A stretch of 64,000 nucleotides of DNA from Nonomuraea spiralis (GTDB lineage Bacteria; Actinomycetota; Actinomycetes; Streptosporangiales; Streptosporangiaceae), in NCBI RefSeq assembly GCF_014648435.1, contig NZ_BMRC01000010.1, positions 1 to 64,000 on the forward strand. Reading direction: 5' to 3'. Each line of letters opens with the position of its first letter. Position 1 is the stretch's first letter. The translations under genes and the position numbers were made by a program. Of this stretch, positions 15,967 to 25,163 are shown piece by piece. The notes beneath the pieces were generated by a model. The model saw only the letters and a list, made by a program, of their open reading frames with translations, did no database searches and was not told the origin of the DNA.

Positions 15967-16648
15967 GGGCGAAACCGGCCGCCGCCTCCGCGTGCAGCCG
16001 GGCGCTCGGCAGCAGCGGGATCGCGGTGTCCTTGTCGCTGATCAGCAGCTCGATCTCGGTGCAGCCGAGTATGACGGCCTCGGCGCCCCGGTCGGCCAGA
16101 CCGGCGATCGTCCGTACGTAGGCGTCCCTGGACGAGGGCCGCAGCACGCCGCGTATCAGCTCCTCGAAGATCACCCGGTGGACCAGCTCGCGCTCCGCGC
16201 GCTCCGGTACGAGCACCTCGAAGCCGTGCCCGGCCAGCCGGTCCCGGTAGAAGGGCTCCTCCATGGTGAAACGGGTGCCGAGCAGGCCCACCTTGCGCAT
16301 GCCCCGCGCGCGGACCTCGGCCCCCACGGCGTCGGCGATGTGCAGCACGGGGACGTGCGTCGCCAGTTCCACCTCGTCGTTCACCCGGCTGAAGGTGTTG
16401 CTGCAGATGAGCAGCATCTCGGCCCCCATGGCCTCCAGCCGGACGCCCGCCTCCGCGAGCATCTCACCCACCTCTTTCCACCGGCCGGCGAAGATGAGGT
16501 CTTCGACGATCGTGTAGTCGACCGACCAGATCAGGCTGTTGGCGGAGTGACTGCCGCCGAGGCGCTCACGTACGCGCTGGTTGATGATCTGGTAGTAGAT
16601 GACGGTCGATTCCCAGCTCAACCCGCCGATCAGTCCGATAGTACGCAT
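15956..16648 (-). CDS. Aspartate/glutamate racemase family protein (RacX/YgeA-like)
   Basis: 230 residues. GLIGGLSWESTVIYYQIINQ at the N-terminus is the hallmark of the YgeA/RacX subgroup. The two catalytic cysteines are present in LLICSNTF and ILGCTEIELLI. The family makes D-amino acids without a cofactor; broad-specificity members make non-canonical D-residues for wall remodelling. The gene stands alone, minus strand. The stop codon falls in a short-repeat tract, so the last few residues may differ among relatives. Confidence 0.85.
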   Translation of the reverse strand: MRTIGLIGGLSWESTVIYYQIINQRVRERLGGSHSANSLIWSVDYTIVEDLIFAGRWKEVGEMLAEAGVRLEAMGAEMLLICSNTFSRVNDEVELATHVPVLHIADAVGAEVRARGMRKVGLLGTRFTMEEPFYRDRLAGHGFEVLVPERAERELVHRVIFEELIRGVLRPSSRDAYVRTIAGLADRGAEAVILGCTEIELLISDKDTAIPLLPSARLHAEAAAGFALTG

Positions 16649-17358
16649 GGTTCTCCGTCCGTTACCGTCCCGGCAGGCTAGACGGACCCCTTGCTCACTT
16701 CGCAGTCCAAAAACTGTCCATTCGTCCGACTTCCCGGGCATTTTGCAACCGCCCAGCGCCCGATCCGCCCGCCGCACCCGTCGCGGGCCGGCCGGACGGC
16801 TCGGCGGCTCGGCGGCTCGGCGGACCCGCCATACCGTCGGGGACGATCCGGCGCAACCAGAAGCAGGGGTTCGATGCGCGGGACGCGCCCCGGCACGCCC
16901 GGCGGCGAACACACCGGCGGCCACCCGCCCGGCGGACGAAGGACCGGCCGCGATCACCGGCCACGGCTCCCCGTCCCAGGCGGAGCTGTGACAACGGCAT
17001 CCCCACACGCCCCCCGCGCACGCCCCCTTCACACCCCCGGGGCGCCGGAACGATCTGTCCGGCCATCGTGCCGAGTTACAAAGAAGTAACCATAGAGATA
17101 CACGGAAGCCGACCCCCGAGAGACCTGATGCACAAATCCTCATATGTCATGAAATATCCCCGGCGTCACGGCGTCCTTCTACCGCGAAGCCGACAACAAG
17201 CACGCGCTTCTTAAGCTTTGTCGGGTTACCGTGGATTTCGGGCGGATTAAGCCAGTTAGCTGGCTCCATGTTTCCTGGCAGACAAAGACTCGCCCGTCCT
17301 CGGGCCATCCGCCAGGCATATAGTCTGCACCCGTAACCACCGCAGAAAGGCGACAGGC
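16649..17358. other. Long non-coding stretch
   Basis: About 700 bases between the racemase start and the EF-hand gene. I find no reading frame with a family match or a credible start and ribosome-binding site. It holds a GGCGGCTCGGC triplicate (about 16799-16826), an AT-richer patch at 17080-17170 and a TATAGT hexamer at 17319-17324 that could be the -10 box of the EF-hand gene. The divergent promoters of the racemase and EF-hand genes must lie here. Confidence 0.5.
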
Positions 17359-17892
17359 ATGAACGACGCGGCCCTTGATCGAGTAAAGCTCATCTTCACC
17401 CTGTTCGACGTCAGAGGCGCCGGTTATCTTGAGGCCGACGACTTCGACCTCATGGCCAACCGCGTCGTAGCCGCCTCCCCGCGTTCCACCGAAGCCGCCA
17501 AAGGCGCGATCAGAGACGCTTTCCGTCGTTACTGGACGACCCTTGCCTCGGAGCTCGACTCCAACAACGACGGCCGCATCACCTTCGAGGAGTACTGCGC
17601 CTGCGTCCTGTCCCCCGAGCGGTTCGACGACGCGCTCGAGGACTTCGCCGAGGCGCTGGCCGAGCTGGGCGACCCCGACGGCGACGGCCTCATCCACCGC
17701 ACCGACTTCATGGCGCTCATGACCGCCATCGGCTTCAAGCGGCGCAACGTCGACACCCTCTTCGACGCGTTCGGCCCCACCCCCGACGACCAGGTCAAGG
17801 TCCCGGTCTGGGCCGAGGGCATCAAGGAGTACTACAGCCCCGAGAAGGCGGAGATCGTGGGCGACCTCCTGGTCGAGGAACCCGACAACTGA
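17359..17892 (+). CDS. EF-hand calcium-binding protein (calerythrin-like)
   Basis: 177 residues with ribosome-binding site AGAAAGG. Canonical EF loops DSNNDGRITFEE and DPDGDGLIHRTD are clear; FDVRGAGYLEADDF and a C-terminal FGPTPDDQVKV segment are degenerate first and fourth hands. This spacing matches calerythrin-type calcium sensors of actinomycetes. It probably buffers or senses cytoplasmic Ca2+. It lies 53 bases upstream of a dehydrogenase-hydrolase pair on the same strand and may share their transcript. Confidence 0.85.
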   Translation: MNDAALDRVKLIFTLFDVRGAGYLEADDFDLMANRVVAASPRSTEAAKGAIRDAFRRYWTTLASELDSNNDGRITFEEYCACVLSPERFDDALEDFAEALAELGDPDGDGLIHRTDFMALMTAIGFKRRNVDTLFDAFGPTPDDQVKVPVWAEGIKEYYSPEKAEIVGDLLVEEPDN

Positions 17893-17945
17893 CGGCCCCG
17901 CAGCAGCCGTCGCGTCCGCCTTTCTACGTCATGGGAGCAGCAGCA

Positions 17946-19016
17946 GTGGAACCAGCCATCGGACTCGCCGTCGGCCGGGGCACCGGCCCCGAGCTCGCGG
18001 CCGTCTTCGAGCGAGTGCTGGCCGGGATCTCCGGCGCCTACGGCACGACCGTTGACCTCATCCGGTCGGACCGCACCTACCACTCCTACGTGTCGTTGAA
18101 GACCGACGCCGAGGCCGAGAGCGTCCGCGAGATCACCCAGGACGACGCCGACCACTACACGCGGTTCTGCCGCACGCTGGCCGTCGCGGGCGTCCCGGCC
18201 GTCTTCCGCACGGCGATCAACGCCCAGTCGCTCTACCTGGTCCGCCGGCGGCTGCAGGCGGCGAAGGTCGACGCCATCCCCACCCCCGAAGGCTCGTTGC
18301 TGCTGGTCAGGGATCAGGCCCAGGGCTTCTACACGGGCGAGAACACCCACGTTCCGGGTGCGCTCGTCCGTACGATGGCGTTCAGCAGGGAGATCACCGA
18401 GAAGGTCATCACCCTGGCCCTGCGGCGGGCGCGGCAGGAGTGGCCCGACGGCCGGATCGACGAGATCGTCATGGCCTACAAGTTCCACCTGCTCGACGGG
18501 GCTCTTGAGGAGTGGGTGTCCGAGAGCGCCGCGCGCCACGGCGTGCACATCGGCCTGTACCAGCCGGACACGGTCAACCGTAACCTCATCGAACGCGGCC
18601 CCCGCCCGCGTACGGTGATCATCGCGGGCAACGAGTGGGCCGACATCATGCACGTGGTCCTGCTCGACCGCTTCGGCTCCGAGCGGCAGGAGAACCGCTG
18701 CACCGAGAACGTCTACCTCCACCCCGACGCCAACGGCCTGATCGAGTACCAGACCGTCCACGGCTCCGCCGACGACCTGGCCGGGGCCGACAAGGTCAAC
18801 CCGGTGGCGACCATCCGGGCCGCGGCGGTCATCGCGGAACGGCACGCGGGGTGCGCGGGGGCGGCGCTGATGGTCGAGCGCGGCCTGAGGGCGCTCGGCC
18901 GCCACGGCGTCGCCACCCCTGACGCCGGCGGGGCCCATTCCACCACCGCCGTGGTCGACGCCCTGCTCGACGTGCTGGAGCCGGAGAGCAGACCGGTCCT
19001 GATGGCGGACTCGTGA
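17946..19016 (+). CDS. Divergent isocitrate/isopropylmalate dehydrogenase-family enzyme
   Basis: 356 residues from the GTG at 17946, preceded by GGGAG at 8 bases; an ATG at 17931 lacks a ribosome-binding site. The fold is shown by ...GLAVGRGTGPELAAVFERV at the N-terminus and by YKFHLLDGALEEW, NEWADIMHVVLLDRFGS and TVHGSADDLAGADKVNPVATIRAA, which correspond to the metal/substrate loop and the NAD-binding 'HGSAPDIAG..NP' loop of beta-decarboxylating dehydrogenases. The N-terminal substrate loop differs from housekeeping enzymes, so the 2-hydroxyacid used is unknown. It overlaps the downstream hydrolase by 4 bases. Confidence 0.75.
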   Translation: MEPAIGLAVGRGTGPELAAVFERVLAGISGAYGTTVDLIRSDRTYHSYVSLKTDAEAESVREITQDDADHYTRFCRTLAVAGVPAVFRTAINAQSLYLVRRRLQAAKVDAIPTPEGSLLLVRDQAQGFYTGENTHVPGALVRTMAFSREITEKVITLALRRARQEWPDGRIDEIVMAYKFHLLDGALEEWVSESAARHGVHIGLYQPDTVNRNLIERGPRPRTVIIAGNEWADIMHVVLLDRFGSERQENRCTENVYLHPDANGLIEYQTVHGSADDLAGADKVNPVATIRAAAVIAERHAGCAGAALMVERGLRALGRHGVATPDAGGAHSTTAVVDALLDVLEPESRPVLMADS

Positions 19017-19672
19017 CCGACGTGCAACACCCGCGGGACCGCGCCGCCCTGGTCGTCGTGGATCTCCAGAACGACTTCTGCGTCGGCCCGACCGCCCGTG
19101 CCCGCTACCAGGGTGACCTGGCGACCCTCGACACCGTCGTGGCGAACACCGTCCGAGCCGTCGAGGCGGCGCGGGCGGGCGGCATCGAGGTGGTCTTCGT
19201 CCGGTTCACCGGTGACGCCGTGCATCAGGGGGTGAGCTGGCGGCGGCGCGACCTCGCGCTGGGCAAGCCGTCCAAGTGCCTGGAGGGCACGTGGGGCGCC
19301 CAGTTCCACGGGGTCGCGCCCGCGCCGGGAGAGGCGGTCTTCACCAAGCGGGCCTGCTTCGACGCCTTCCTCAGCGAGGGGTTCGAGTGGCACCTGCGCG
19401 GGCGCGGCATCGACCGCCTGGTGCTCGCCGGTCTGTACACCGACGTCTGTCTCGACTCGACCGCCCGCACCGCGTTCCAGAAAGGGTTCCACATCACGGT
19501 GCTGACCGACTGCACCACCAGCCGTCACCTGCCCGACGGCGAGATCCTGCGTTTCATGGCCGCCCTCTACGGCGCCCACCTCACCACCCACGACGCCCCC
19601 GCCTCGTGGGTGCCGGAGCAGGCCCGCGTACCCGCCGAGACCACAGCCGGCGAAGGCGCCGCCACCCCGTGA
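19013..19672 (+). CDS. Isochorismatase-like cysteine hydrolase
   Basis: 219 residues, GTG start overlapping the dehydrogenase stop. The Asp-Lys-Cys catalytic triad of the family is visible: VVVDLQNDFC, AVFTKRACFDAF and LYTDVCLDSTARTAF, with the cis-peptide region before the Cys. Members include nicotinamidases, carbamoylases and isochorismatases. The nicotinamidase metal motif (DxHxxxH) is absent, so nicotinamide is unlikely. Coupling to a dehydrogenase points to one catabolic step pair, substrate unknown. Confidence 0.8.
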   Translation: MTDVQHPRDRAALVVVDLQNDFCVGPTARARYQGDLATLDTVVANTVRAVEAARAGGIEVVFVRFTGDAVHQGVSWRRRDLALGKPSKCLEGTWGAQFHGVAPAPGEAVFTKRACFDAFLSEGFEWHLRGRGIDRLVLAGLYTDVCLDSTARTAFQKGFHITVLTDCTTSRHLPDGEILRFMAALYGAHLTTHDAPASWVPEQARVPAETTAGEGAATP

Positions 19673-19700
19673 GTCATCCTCACGCAAAGCCCCCGCGAAC

Positions 19701-19716
19701 GGCCGTCCAAACGGCC
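19701..19716 (+). terminator. Weak hairpin after the hydrolase gene
   Basis: GGCCGT-CCAA-ACGGCC forms a 6-bp stem with a 4-base loop 28 bases after the stop codon. No T-run follows. Beyond it (about 19730-19830) there are degenerate repeats of the form 'aaCgACCCTgCg' that carry no gene. Confidence 0.35.
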
Positions 19717-19875
19717 CCGCGGGCGGCCTTCTAGAACGACCCTGCAGGCGGGCCTTCGGAACGACCCTGCGAACTCCCCTCGAAACAACCCTGCGGACGA
19801 CCCTCGGACGGTCCTTCGAACCGTCCGGCGTGTCGCCCGCTGTAAGGCTGCAGAAGTGAGCGGACAGGAGAGCAG

Positions 19876-20784
19876 ATGACGCAGACGCGGGACCTCGGTG
19901 TCGAAAGCGGGGTCGGCGTGACGGCCCTGATGGTCGCCGCCGCGAGGGCGATCGAGACCCACCGATCCGACTCGCTGGCCGCCGACCCCTACGCCGAGCA
20001 CTTCGTACGTGCCGCCGCGGCGTCGGTCGCCTGGCCGACCCGTCCGTGGGAGGTGCCCGGCGGCGACGCCGACCCGCTGTGGGGCCGGTTGGGACGGTAC
20101 TTCGGGCTGCGTACCCGGGTGCTCGACGACTTCCTGCTGCACGCGGCGGCGACCGGCGTCCGGCAGGTGGTCCTGCTCGGCGCGGGGCTCGACACGCGGG
20201 CCTACCGCCTGCCCTGGCCCGCCGGGCAGGTCGTGCACGAGGTCGATCGCGGGGGCGTGCTGGAGTTCAAGGATCAGGTGCTCGGCGCGCTCGCCGGCGA
20301 TCCCTGCGCCCCGGTCCCGATGGCCCCGGCGCCGCGGCGCCGGGTGGTCGCGGCCGATGTGGGCCATGACTGGGCCGGGCCGCTGCTGGCCTCGGGCTTC
20401 GACCCGGCCGCGCCGACCGCCTGGCTGGCGGAGGGGCTTCTGCTCTACCTGCCGCCGGAGGTCGAGCTGCGGTTGCTCCGGACGATCGACGACCTGAGCG
20501 CCGCAGGAAGTGTCCTGGCCTACGAGGTCAAGTTCGGGTTGGGAACGTTCCAATCCCGCGCCAATCCCGTCTACGCGGCGGCCAGGGAGCAGATCGGCGT
20601 CGATCTGCTGGCGTTGTTCGACAGGCGGCCGCGTCCCGACTCCATCGGCCTGCTGGGGAAACTGCGCTGGCATGTCACGGTCCGCACGCCCTACGACTTC
20701 GCCCGCTGTCACGGCCGGGGCCCGCGCCCCGAGCCCGACGACGCCCTGGCCACCAACCGCTGGGTATTCGCCGCCAAACCGTAA
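19876..20784 (+). CDS. Class I SAM-dependent O-methyltransferase (Tcmp/leucine carboxyl methyltransferase family)
   Basis: 302 residues, ribosome-binding site GGAGAG. The TIGR00027-like family pattern is clear: GVGVTALMVAAARAIETHRSDSLAADPYAEHFV at the N-terminus, RTRVLDDFLL, VVLLGAGLDTRAYRLPWP as SAM motif I, and WLAEGLLLYLPPEVELRLL. Actinomycetes carry many paralogues that methylate carboxyl or hydroxyl groups of polyketide-like or lipid substrates. The next gene is 103 bases away, so it appears monocistronic. Substrate unknown. Confidence 0.85.
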   Translation: MTQTRDLGVESGVGVTALMVAAARAIETHRSDSLAADPYAEHFVRAAAASVAWPTRPWEVPGGDADPLWGRLGRYFGLRTRVLDDFLLHAAATGVRQVVLLGAGLDTRAYRLPWPAGQVVHEVDRGGVLEFKDQVLGALAGDPCAPVPMAPAPRRRVVAADVGHDWAGPLLASGFDPAAPTAWLAEGLLLYLPPEVELRLLRTIDDLSAAGSVLAYEVKFGLGTFQSRANPVYAAAREQIGVDLLALFDRRPRPDSIGLLGKLRWHVTVRTPYDFARCHGRGPRPEPDDALATNRWVFAAKP

Positions 20785-20887
20785 TTCCCCTCCATTTTCA
20801 CCTTATATCAGACATGCGTCCCTCATGAGGCATCGAAAAGTGCCCCATACTTGCCCGTTGCGAACCGGTCCGACGAACGAGGGAGCG

Positions 20888-23500
20888 ATGGAATTGCGCC
20901 ACGTCATGGGATTCCAGCAGATCGACTCGACGAACATCGCCGACGTCGGCGGCAAGGGCGTGCATCTGGGCGAGTTGTCGCGGATCGACGGCGTCCGCGT
21001 GCCGGACGGCTTCTGCGTCACGACGGACGCCTTTCGCCAGGTCGTGGCCGCGGCGCCGTCGATCGACGCCCGGCTCGACCTGCTGGCGCGGGTCGAACCG
21101 GACGACCGCGCCGCGATCGGCACGATCAGCGCCGACGTCCGCCGTGCCATTGAGGGCGTCGAGGTGCCCGGCGAACTGGTGGCGGCGATCGGCGAATCGC
21201 TCGCCCGGCTCGGGGAGCACGCCGCCTACGCGGTGCGTTCCAGCGCGACGGCCGAGGACCTGCCGACCGCGTCCTTCGCCGGTCAGCAGGATTCCTACCT
21301 GAACGTCACGGGCCTGGAGGCGATCCTGCGGCACGTACGGCTGTGCTGGGCCTCGTTGTTCACCGAGCGGGCGGTGACCTACCGGCGCCGCAACGGCTTC
21401 GACGACCGGAAGGTACGGATGGCGGTCGTCGTCCAGCGGATGGTGTTCCCGGACGCGGCCGGGATGCTCTTCACCGCGGACCCGGTGACCTCGAACCGGA
21501 AGATCACCACCGTGGAGGCGGGCTGGGGGCTCGGCGAGGCGCTGGTCGCGGGCCTGGCCGCCGGGGACGTCTACACGGTCCGCGACGACCGGGTCAGCAC
21601 CTCGACGATCGCCACCAAGCCGCATTCCGTCCTGGCCGCGCCGGGCGGCGGCACGCGGGAGGAGCCGGTCGAGCCGGAGCGGCAGAAGAGGCCGGCTCTG
21701 ACGGACGCGCAGGTCGTGCGCCTGGCGCGGCTGGGCCGGCGGATCGAAGCGTACTTCGGACGGCCCCAGGACATCGAATGGTGCCTGGTCGGCGACGACT
21801 TCCACATCGTCCAGAGCAGGCCGATCACCACCCTGTTCCCCGTGCCCGGCACCGATGACGACGACAACCACGTCTACGTCTCGGTCGGGCACCAGCAGAT
21901 GATGACCGACGCGATGAAGCCGCTCGGGCTCTCCCTGTGGCAGCTGACGACGCCGCGGCCGATGCACGAGGCGGGCGGCCGGCTGTTCGTCGACGTGGCC
22001 CCCGTCCTGGCGACGCCGTCGGGTCGCGCGCAGCTCGTCGGGACGCTGGGCAGGTCCGACCCGCTCATCCGGGACGCGCTGCAGACCGTGCTCGACCGCG
22101 GCGACTTCGTCCCCTCGCTGCCGGACGACGGTCCGGCCGCCGTACCCGGCGGGAGCCCGGCCGCGCCGATCGAGACCGATCCGGCCGTCGTCACGGAGCT
22201 GATCGAACGCGGTCAGGCGTCCCTCGCGACCCTGCGGCGCGAGATCCGGGGCCTGCACGGTACGGCGCTGCTCGACTTCGTCCTGTCCGACATCGGGGAG
22301 CTGAAGCGGGTCCTGTTCGAGCCGCGGACCCTCCAGGTGATCATGGCGGGGATGGAGGCGGCCTGGTGGATCAACGATCACATCGAGACCTGGCTGGGCG
22401 AGAAGAACGTGGCCGACGTGCTCACGCAGTCCGTCCCGCACAACGTCACCTCGGAGATGGGGCTCGCGCTGCTCGACGTCGCGGACACGATCCGGCCGTA
22501 CGCGGACGTCGTGGCGTTCCTGCGGCGCGTCGCGGACGAGGGCCGGGAGGGTGACGGCTTCCTCGACGAGCTCGCCGGGCTGCCCGGCGGACCGGCGGCG
22601 CGTGACGCCATCCGCGGCTACCTCGACACGTACGGCATGCGCTGCGCGGGCGAGATCGACATCACCAGGACCCGCTGGAGCGAGCGCCCCGCCACGCTCC
22701 TGCCCGCAGTCCTCGGCAACGTCAGGAACTTCGCGCCGGGCGCCGGCGAGCAGCGCTTCGAACAGGGACGTCAGGAGTCGCTGCGGAAGGAGGAGGACCT
22801 GCTGACGCGGTTGCGCGCCCTGCCCGACGGGGAGCAGAAGGCCGAGGAGACCAAGCGGATGATCGACCGCGTCCGCGCCTTCGCCGGATACCGCGAATAC
22901 CCCAAGTACGGCATGGTCAGCCGCTACTTCGTCTACAAGCAGGCGTTGCTGCGGGAGGCCGATCGCCTCGTCCGGTCCGGCGTCCTGGGCGAGGTCGACG
23001 ACATCTACTTCCTCAGGCTGGAGGAGCTGCGGGAGGTCGTCCGCACCGGCGAGGCCGACGCCGAGCTCGTGCGCGGCAGGCGGGAGGCGTTCCGGTCGTA
23101 CGAGGCGCTCACGCCGCCCCGGGTCCTGACGTCCGACGGCGAGACCGTCACCGGCGACTACCGGCGGGACGACACCCCGCCCGGCGCGCTCACCGGCCTC
23201 CCGGTCTCGGCCGGGACGATCGAGGGCCGTGCCCGGGTCGTCATGGACATGGCGCGGGCCGACCTGGAGCCGGGCGACATCCTGGTCACCGCGTACACCG
23301 ATCCGAGCTGGACCCCCTTGTTCGTCGCCGTCGCCGGGCTGGTGACGGAGGTGGGCGGCCTCATGACGCACGGGGCGGTGATCGCCCGGGAGTACGGCCT
23401 GCCGGCCGTCGTCGGGGTCGAGCACGCCACCCGCCTGATCCAGGACGGGCAGCGTATCCGCGTGCACGGCACCGACGGGTACGTCGAACTCCTCACCTGA
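20888..23500 (+). CDS. rph: Rifampicin phosphotransferase
   Basis: 870 residues, the usual size of Rph enzymes. Domain order: ATP-grasp domain (1 to about 315; VGGKGVHLGEL, AVRSSATAEDLPTASFAGQQDSYLN, IEWCLVGDDFHIVQSRPIT), substrate-binding domain (about 320-760) and swivelling His domain with phospho-carrier His828 in GGLMTHGAVIAREYGLPAVVG. The family phosphorylates rifamycins on the ansa-chain hydroxyl, using ATP's beta-phosphate, and so inactivates them. It resembles PEP synthase but lacks its C-terminal PEP/pyruvate TIM-barrel. I could not find a convincing rifamycin-associated element upstream. Confidence 0.9.
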   Translation: MELRHVMGFQQIDSTNIADVGGKGVHLGELSRIDGVRVPDGFCVTTDAFRQVVAAAPSIDARLDLLARVEPDDRAAIGTISADVRRAIEGVEVPGELVAAIGESLARLGEHAAYAVRSSATAEDLPTASFAGQQDSYLNVTGLEAILRHVRLCWASLFTERAVTYRRRNGFDDRKVRMAVVVQRMVFPDAAGMLFTADPVTSNRKITTVEAGWGLGEALVAGLAAGDVYTVRDDRVSTSTIATKPHSVLAAPGGGTREEPVEPERQKRPALTDAQVVRLARLGRRIEAYFGRPQDIEWCLVGDDFHIVQSRPITTLFPVPGTDDDDNHVYVSVGHQQMMTDAMKPLGLSLWQLTTPRPMHEAGGRLFVDVAPVLATPSGRAQLVGTLGRSDPLIRDALQTVLDRGDFVPSLPDDGPAAVPGGSPAAPIETDPAVVTELIERGQASLATLRREIRGLHGTALLDFVLSDIGELKRVLFEPRTLQVIMAGMEAAWWINDHIETWLGEKNVADVLTQSVPHNVTSEMGLALLDVADTIRPYADVVAFLRRVADEGREGDGFLDELAGLPGGPAARDAIRGYLDTYGMRCAGEIDITRTRWSERPATLLPAVLGNVRNFAPGAGEQRFEQGRQESLRKEEDLLTRLRALPDGEQKAEETKRMIDRVRAFAGYREYPKYGMVSRYFVYKQALLREADRLVRSGVLGEVDDIYFLRLEELREVVRTGEADAELVRGRREAFRSYEALTPPRVLTSDGETVTGDYRRDDTPPGALTGLPVSAGTIEGRARVVMDMARADLEPGDILVTAYTDPSWTPLFVAVAGLVTEVGGLMTHGAVIAREYGLPAVVGVEHATRLIQDGQRIRVHGTDGYVELLT

Positions 23501-23627
23501 GCCGCCGCGCCTCCGGCAAGGTCCCGCGCGGGCGGATTCCCAGTGGGTCCTGCCGTGAGCGATGAGTTTCGCGGGCGGGTCCGGTCTGTCCCTTCGTACC
23601 GCATGTCGCACCGATCAGTGAGGGATC

Positions 23628-24344
23628 ATGACCGCACACGCCCTACCACCCGTCGTCGACGCCGGCACCTGGCAGCGGCAGCTCGACGAGCTGCGTGCCA
23701 GGGAGAAGGCCGCCACGCGGGAGCTCGACGCCATCGCCGCCCAGCGACGCCGGCTGCCGATGGTGCGGATGCCCGACTACACCCTGCGGGGCGAGGACGG
23801 GCCGGTCCGGCTGGCGGACGTCTTCGAGGGCCGGCGGCAGTTGATCGTCTACAACCACATGTGGTTCCCGGGCAAGGAGTGGCAGTGTCCGGGCTGCACC
23901 GGGTTCACCTCGCAGTTCACCCGGCCGGACTTCCTGGACGCCTACGACGCCCGGTTCGTCGTCGTCACCCAGGGCCCGATCGACGAGGCCCTCGCCTACC
24001 GGCGGCGGGTCGGGAACAGGATGACCTGGTACTCGACGGCGGACAGCCCGTTCGGCGCCGACGTGGGCGCGCCGCCCGGGGCCGGGTTCGCCGTGAACGT
24101 GTTCCTGCGGGACGGCGACACCGTGTACCGCACCTGGCACACCGACGGCCGGGGCACCGAGCAGCTCAGCCACACCTTCGCGCTGATCGACCTGTTGCCG
24201 TACGGGCGGCAGGAGGAGTGGCAGGACTCCCCCGAGGGCTGGCCGCAGTCGCCCGCCTACAGCCGGTGGCCCTCCTCCAAGGACATCGCGAGGCTGTACG
24301 GGCCGGACGCCGACCAGGGAATCGGCCCCGCCGAAGAGGTTTAG
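23628..24344 (+). CDS. DUF899 family thioredoxin-fold protein
   Basis: 238 residues. Family pattern: a helical N-terminus rich in Arg/Glu (LRAREKAATRELDAIAAQRRRLPMV), then LADVFEGRRQLIVYNHMWFP, a CPGC motif (WQCPGCTGFTSQF), FVVVTQGPIDEALAYRRRVG and YRTWHTDGRGTEQL. This is the DUF899 (AhpC/TSA-like) family. Cytoplasmic; a redox role is suggested by the CxxC pair but not established. It lies 127 bases after rph on the same strand. Confidence 0.85.
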   Translation: MTAHALPPVVDAGTWQRQLDELRAREKAATRELDAIAAQRRRLPMVRMPDYTLRGEDGPVRLADVFEGRRQLIVYNHMWFPGKEWQCPGCTGFTSQFTRPDFLDAYDARFVVVTQGPIDEALAYRRRVGNRMTWYSTADSPFGADVGAPPGAGFAVNVFLRDGDTVYRTWHTDGRGTEQLSHTFALIDLLPYGRQEEWQDSPEGWPQSPAYSRWPSSKDIARLYGPDADQGIGPAEEV

Positions 24345-24373
24345 CGATCTCCGTGCATGTCAGGGGGTAGGGC

Positions 24374-25090
24374 ATGACGGACGACTTACAGCCCATGCCC
24401 GATGACTGGACGAGAGCCCTGGCCGTCGTCGCCCATCCCGACGACATGGAGTTCGGCAGCGCCGGAGCCGTGGCCGCCTGGACCGGGGCCGGCAAGCAGG
24501 TCGGCTATCTCGTGCTCACCCGCGGCGAGGCGGGGATCGACTCGATGCCGCCGGATCAGGCGCGGAAGGTGCGGGAGGAGGAGCAGCACGCCAGTGCCGC
24601 CGTCGTCGGCGTCTCACCGGTCGAGTTCCTCGATCATCCGGACGGCGGGATCGAGCACTCGCCGCGGCTCCGGCACGATCTCGTGGCCGCGCTCCGGCGG
24701 CACCGGCCCGAGCTGGTGATCACGTTCAACCATCACGACTTCACCTTCACGGGGAAGTGGAACAGCCCCGACCACCGCGTCACCGGGCGGGCCGTGCTGG
24801 ACGCGGTCCTCGACGCGGGCAATCGGTGGATCCTGCCCGACGCGGGAGCCGAGCCCTGGGGCGGGGTCAAGTACGTGGCGATCGCCGGTTCCGTCCAGCC
24901 GACGCACGCGGTGGACGTGACCGGGTACGTGGACGCGGCGCTGGCCTCGGTCGAGGCGCACGCGGCGTACCTGGCGGGGCTGGGGGTGCCGCCGGGTGGG
25001 GCGCGGGTGCCGCTGGAGGGGTTCGTGAACGCCGCCGGGCAGCGGTTCGGCGGGCGTCCGGCGGTTCCGTTCGAACTGATCGCCTGTTGA
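24374..25090 (+). CDS. PIG-L family deacetylase (LmbE-like)
   Basis: 238 residues. Zinc motif AHPDDMEFG at 20-28 with His21 and Asp24, RGEAG loop, VEFLDHPDGGIE, and the third ligand region NSPDHRVTGRAV. Enzymes of this family deacetylate GlcNAc-linked substrates, for example in mycothiol biosynthesis and as mycothiol conjugate amidases. The protein is smaller than MshB/Mca (about 290), so the exact substrate is open. It lies 29 bases downstream of the DUF899 gene and may be cotranscribed with it. Confidence 0.85.
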   Translation: MTDDLQPMPDDWTRALAVVAHPDDMEFGSAGAVAAWTGAGKQVGYLVLTRGEAGIDSMPPDQARKVREEEQHASAAVVGVSPVEFLDHPDGGIEHSPRLRHDLVAALRRHRPELVITFNHHDFTFTGKWNSPDHRVTGRAVLDAVLDAGNRWILPDAGAEPWGGVKYVAIAGSVQPTHAVDVTGYVDAALASVEAHAAYLAGLGVPPGGARVPLEGFVNAAGQRFGGRPAVPFELIAC

Positions 25091-25096
25091 GGTCCG

Positions 25097-25132
25097 CGGG
25101 CGCGGCGAGGTCGGATGACGTCGCCGCGCCCG
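25097..25132. terminator. Bidirectional terminator between convergent genes
   Basis: A perfect 12-bp stem (CGGGCGCGGCGA / TCGCCGCGCCCG) with a 12-base loop sits between the ends of the PIG-L gene (plus) and the Crp/Fnr-type gene (minus). It separates the general chromosomal genes from the biosynthetic cluster. Confidence 0.7.
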
Positions 25133-25163
25133 GGCGGGTCGTCGCGGAGGGCGGGCGGGGCCG

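Noticed and set aside
16649..17358. Short frames in the 700-bp gap before the EF-hand gene
   Set aside because: All are Arg/Pro/Gly-rich with no ribosome-binding site or family motif; treated as non-coding.
23504..23526. Possible rifamycin-associated element after rph (…CTCCGGCAAGGTCCC…)
   Set aside because: Only partly like the element as I recall it, and it lies downstream of rph, in front of a DUF899 gene; the rph promoter region lacks a better match.
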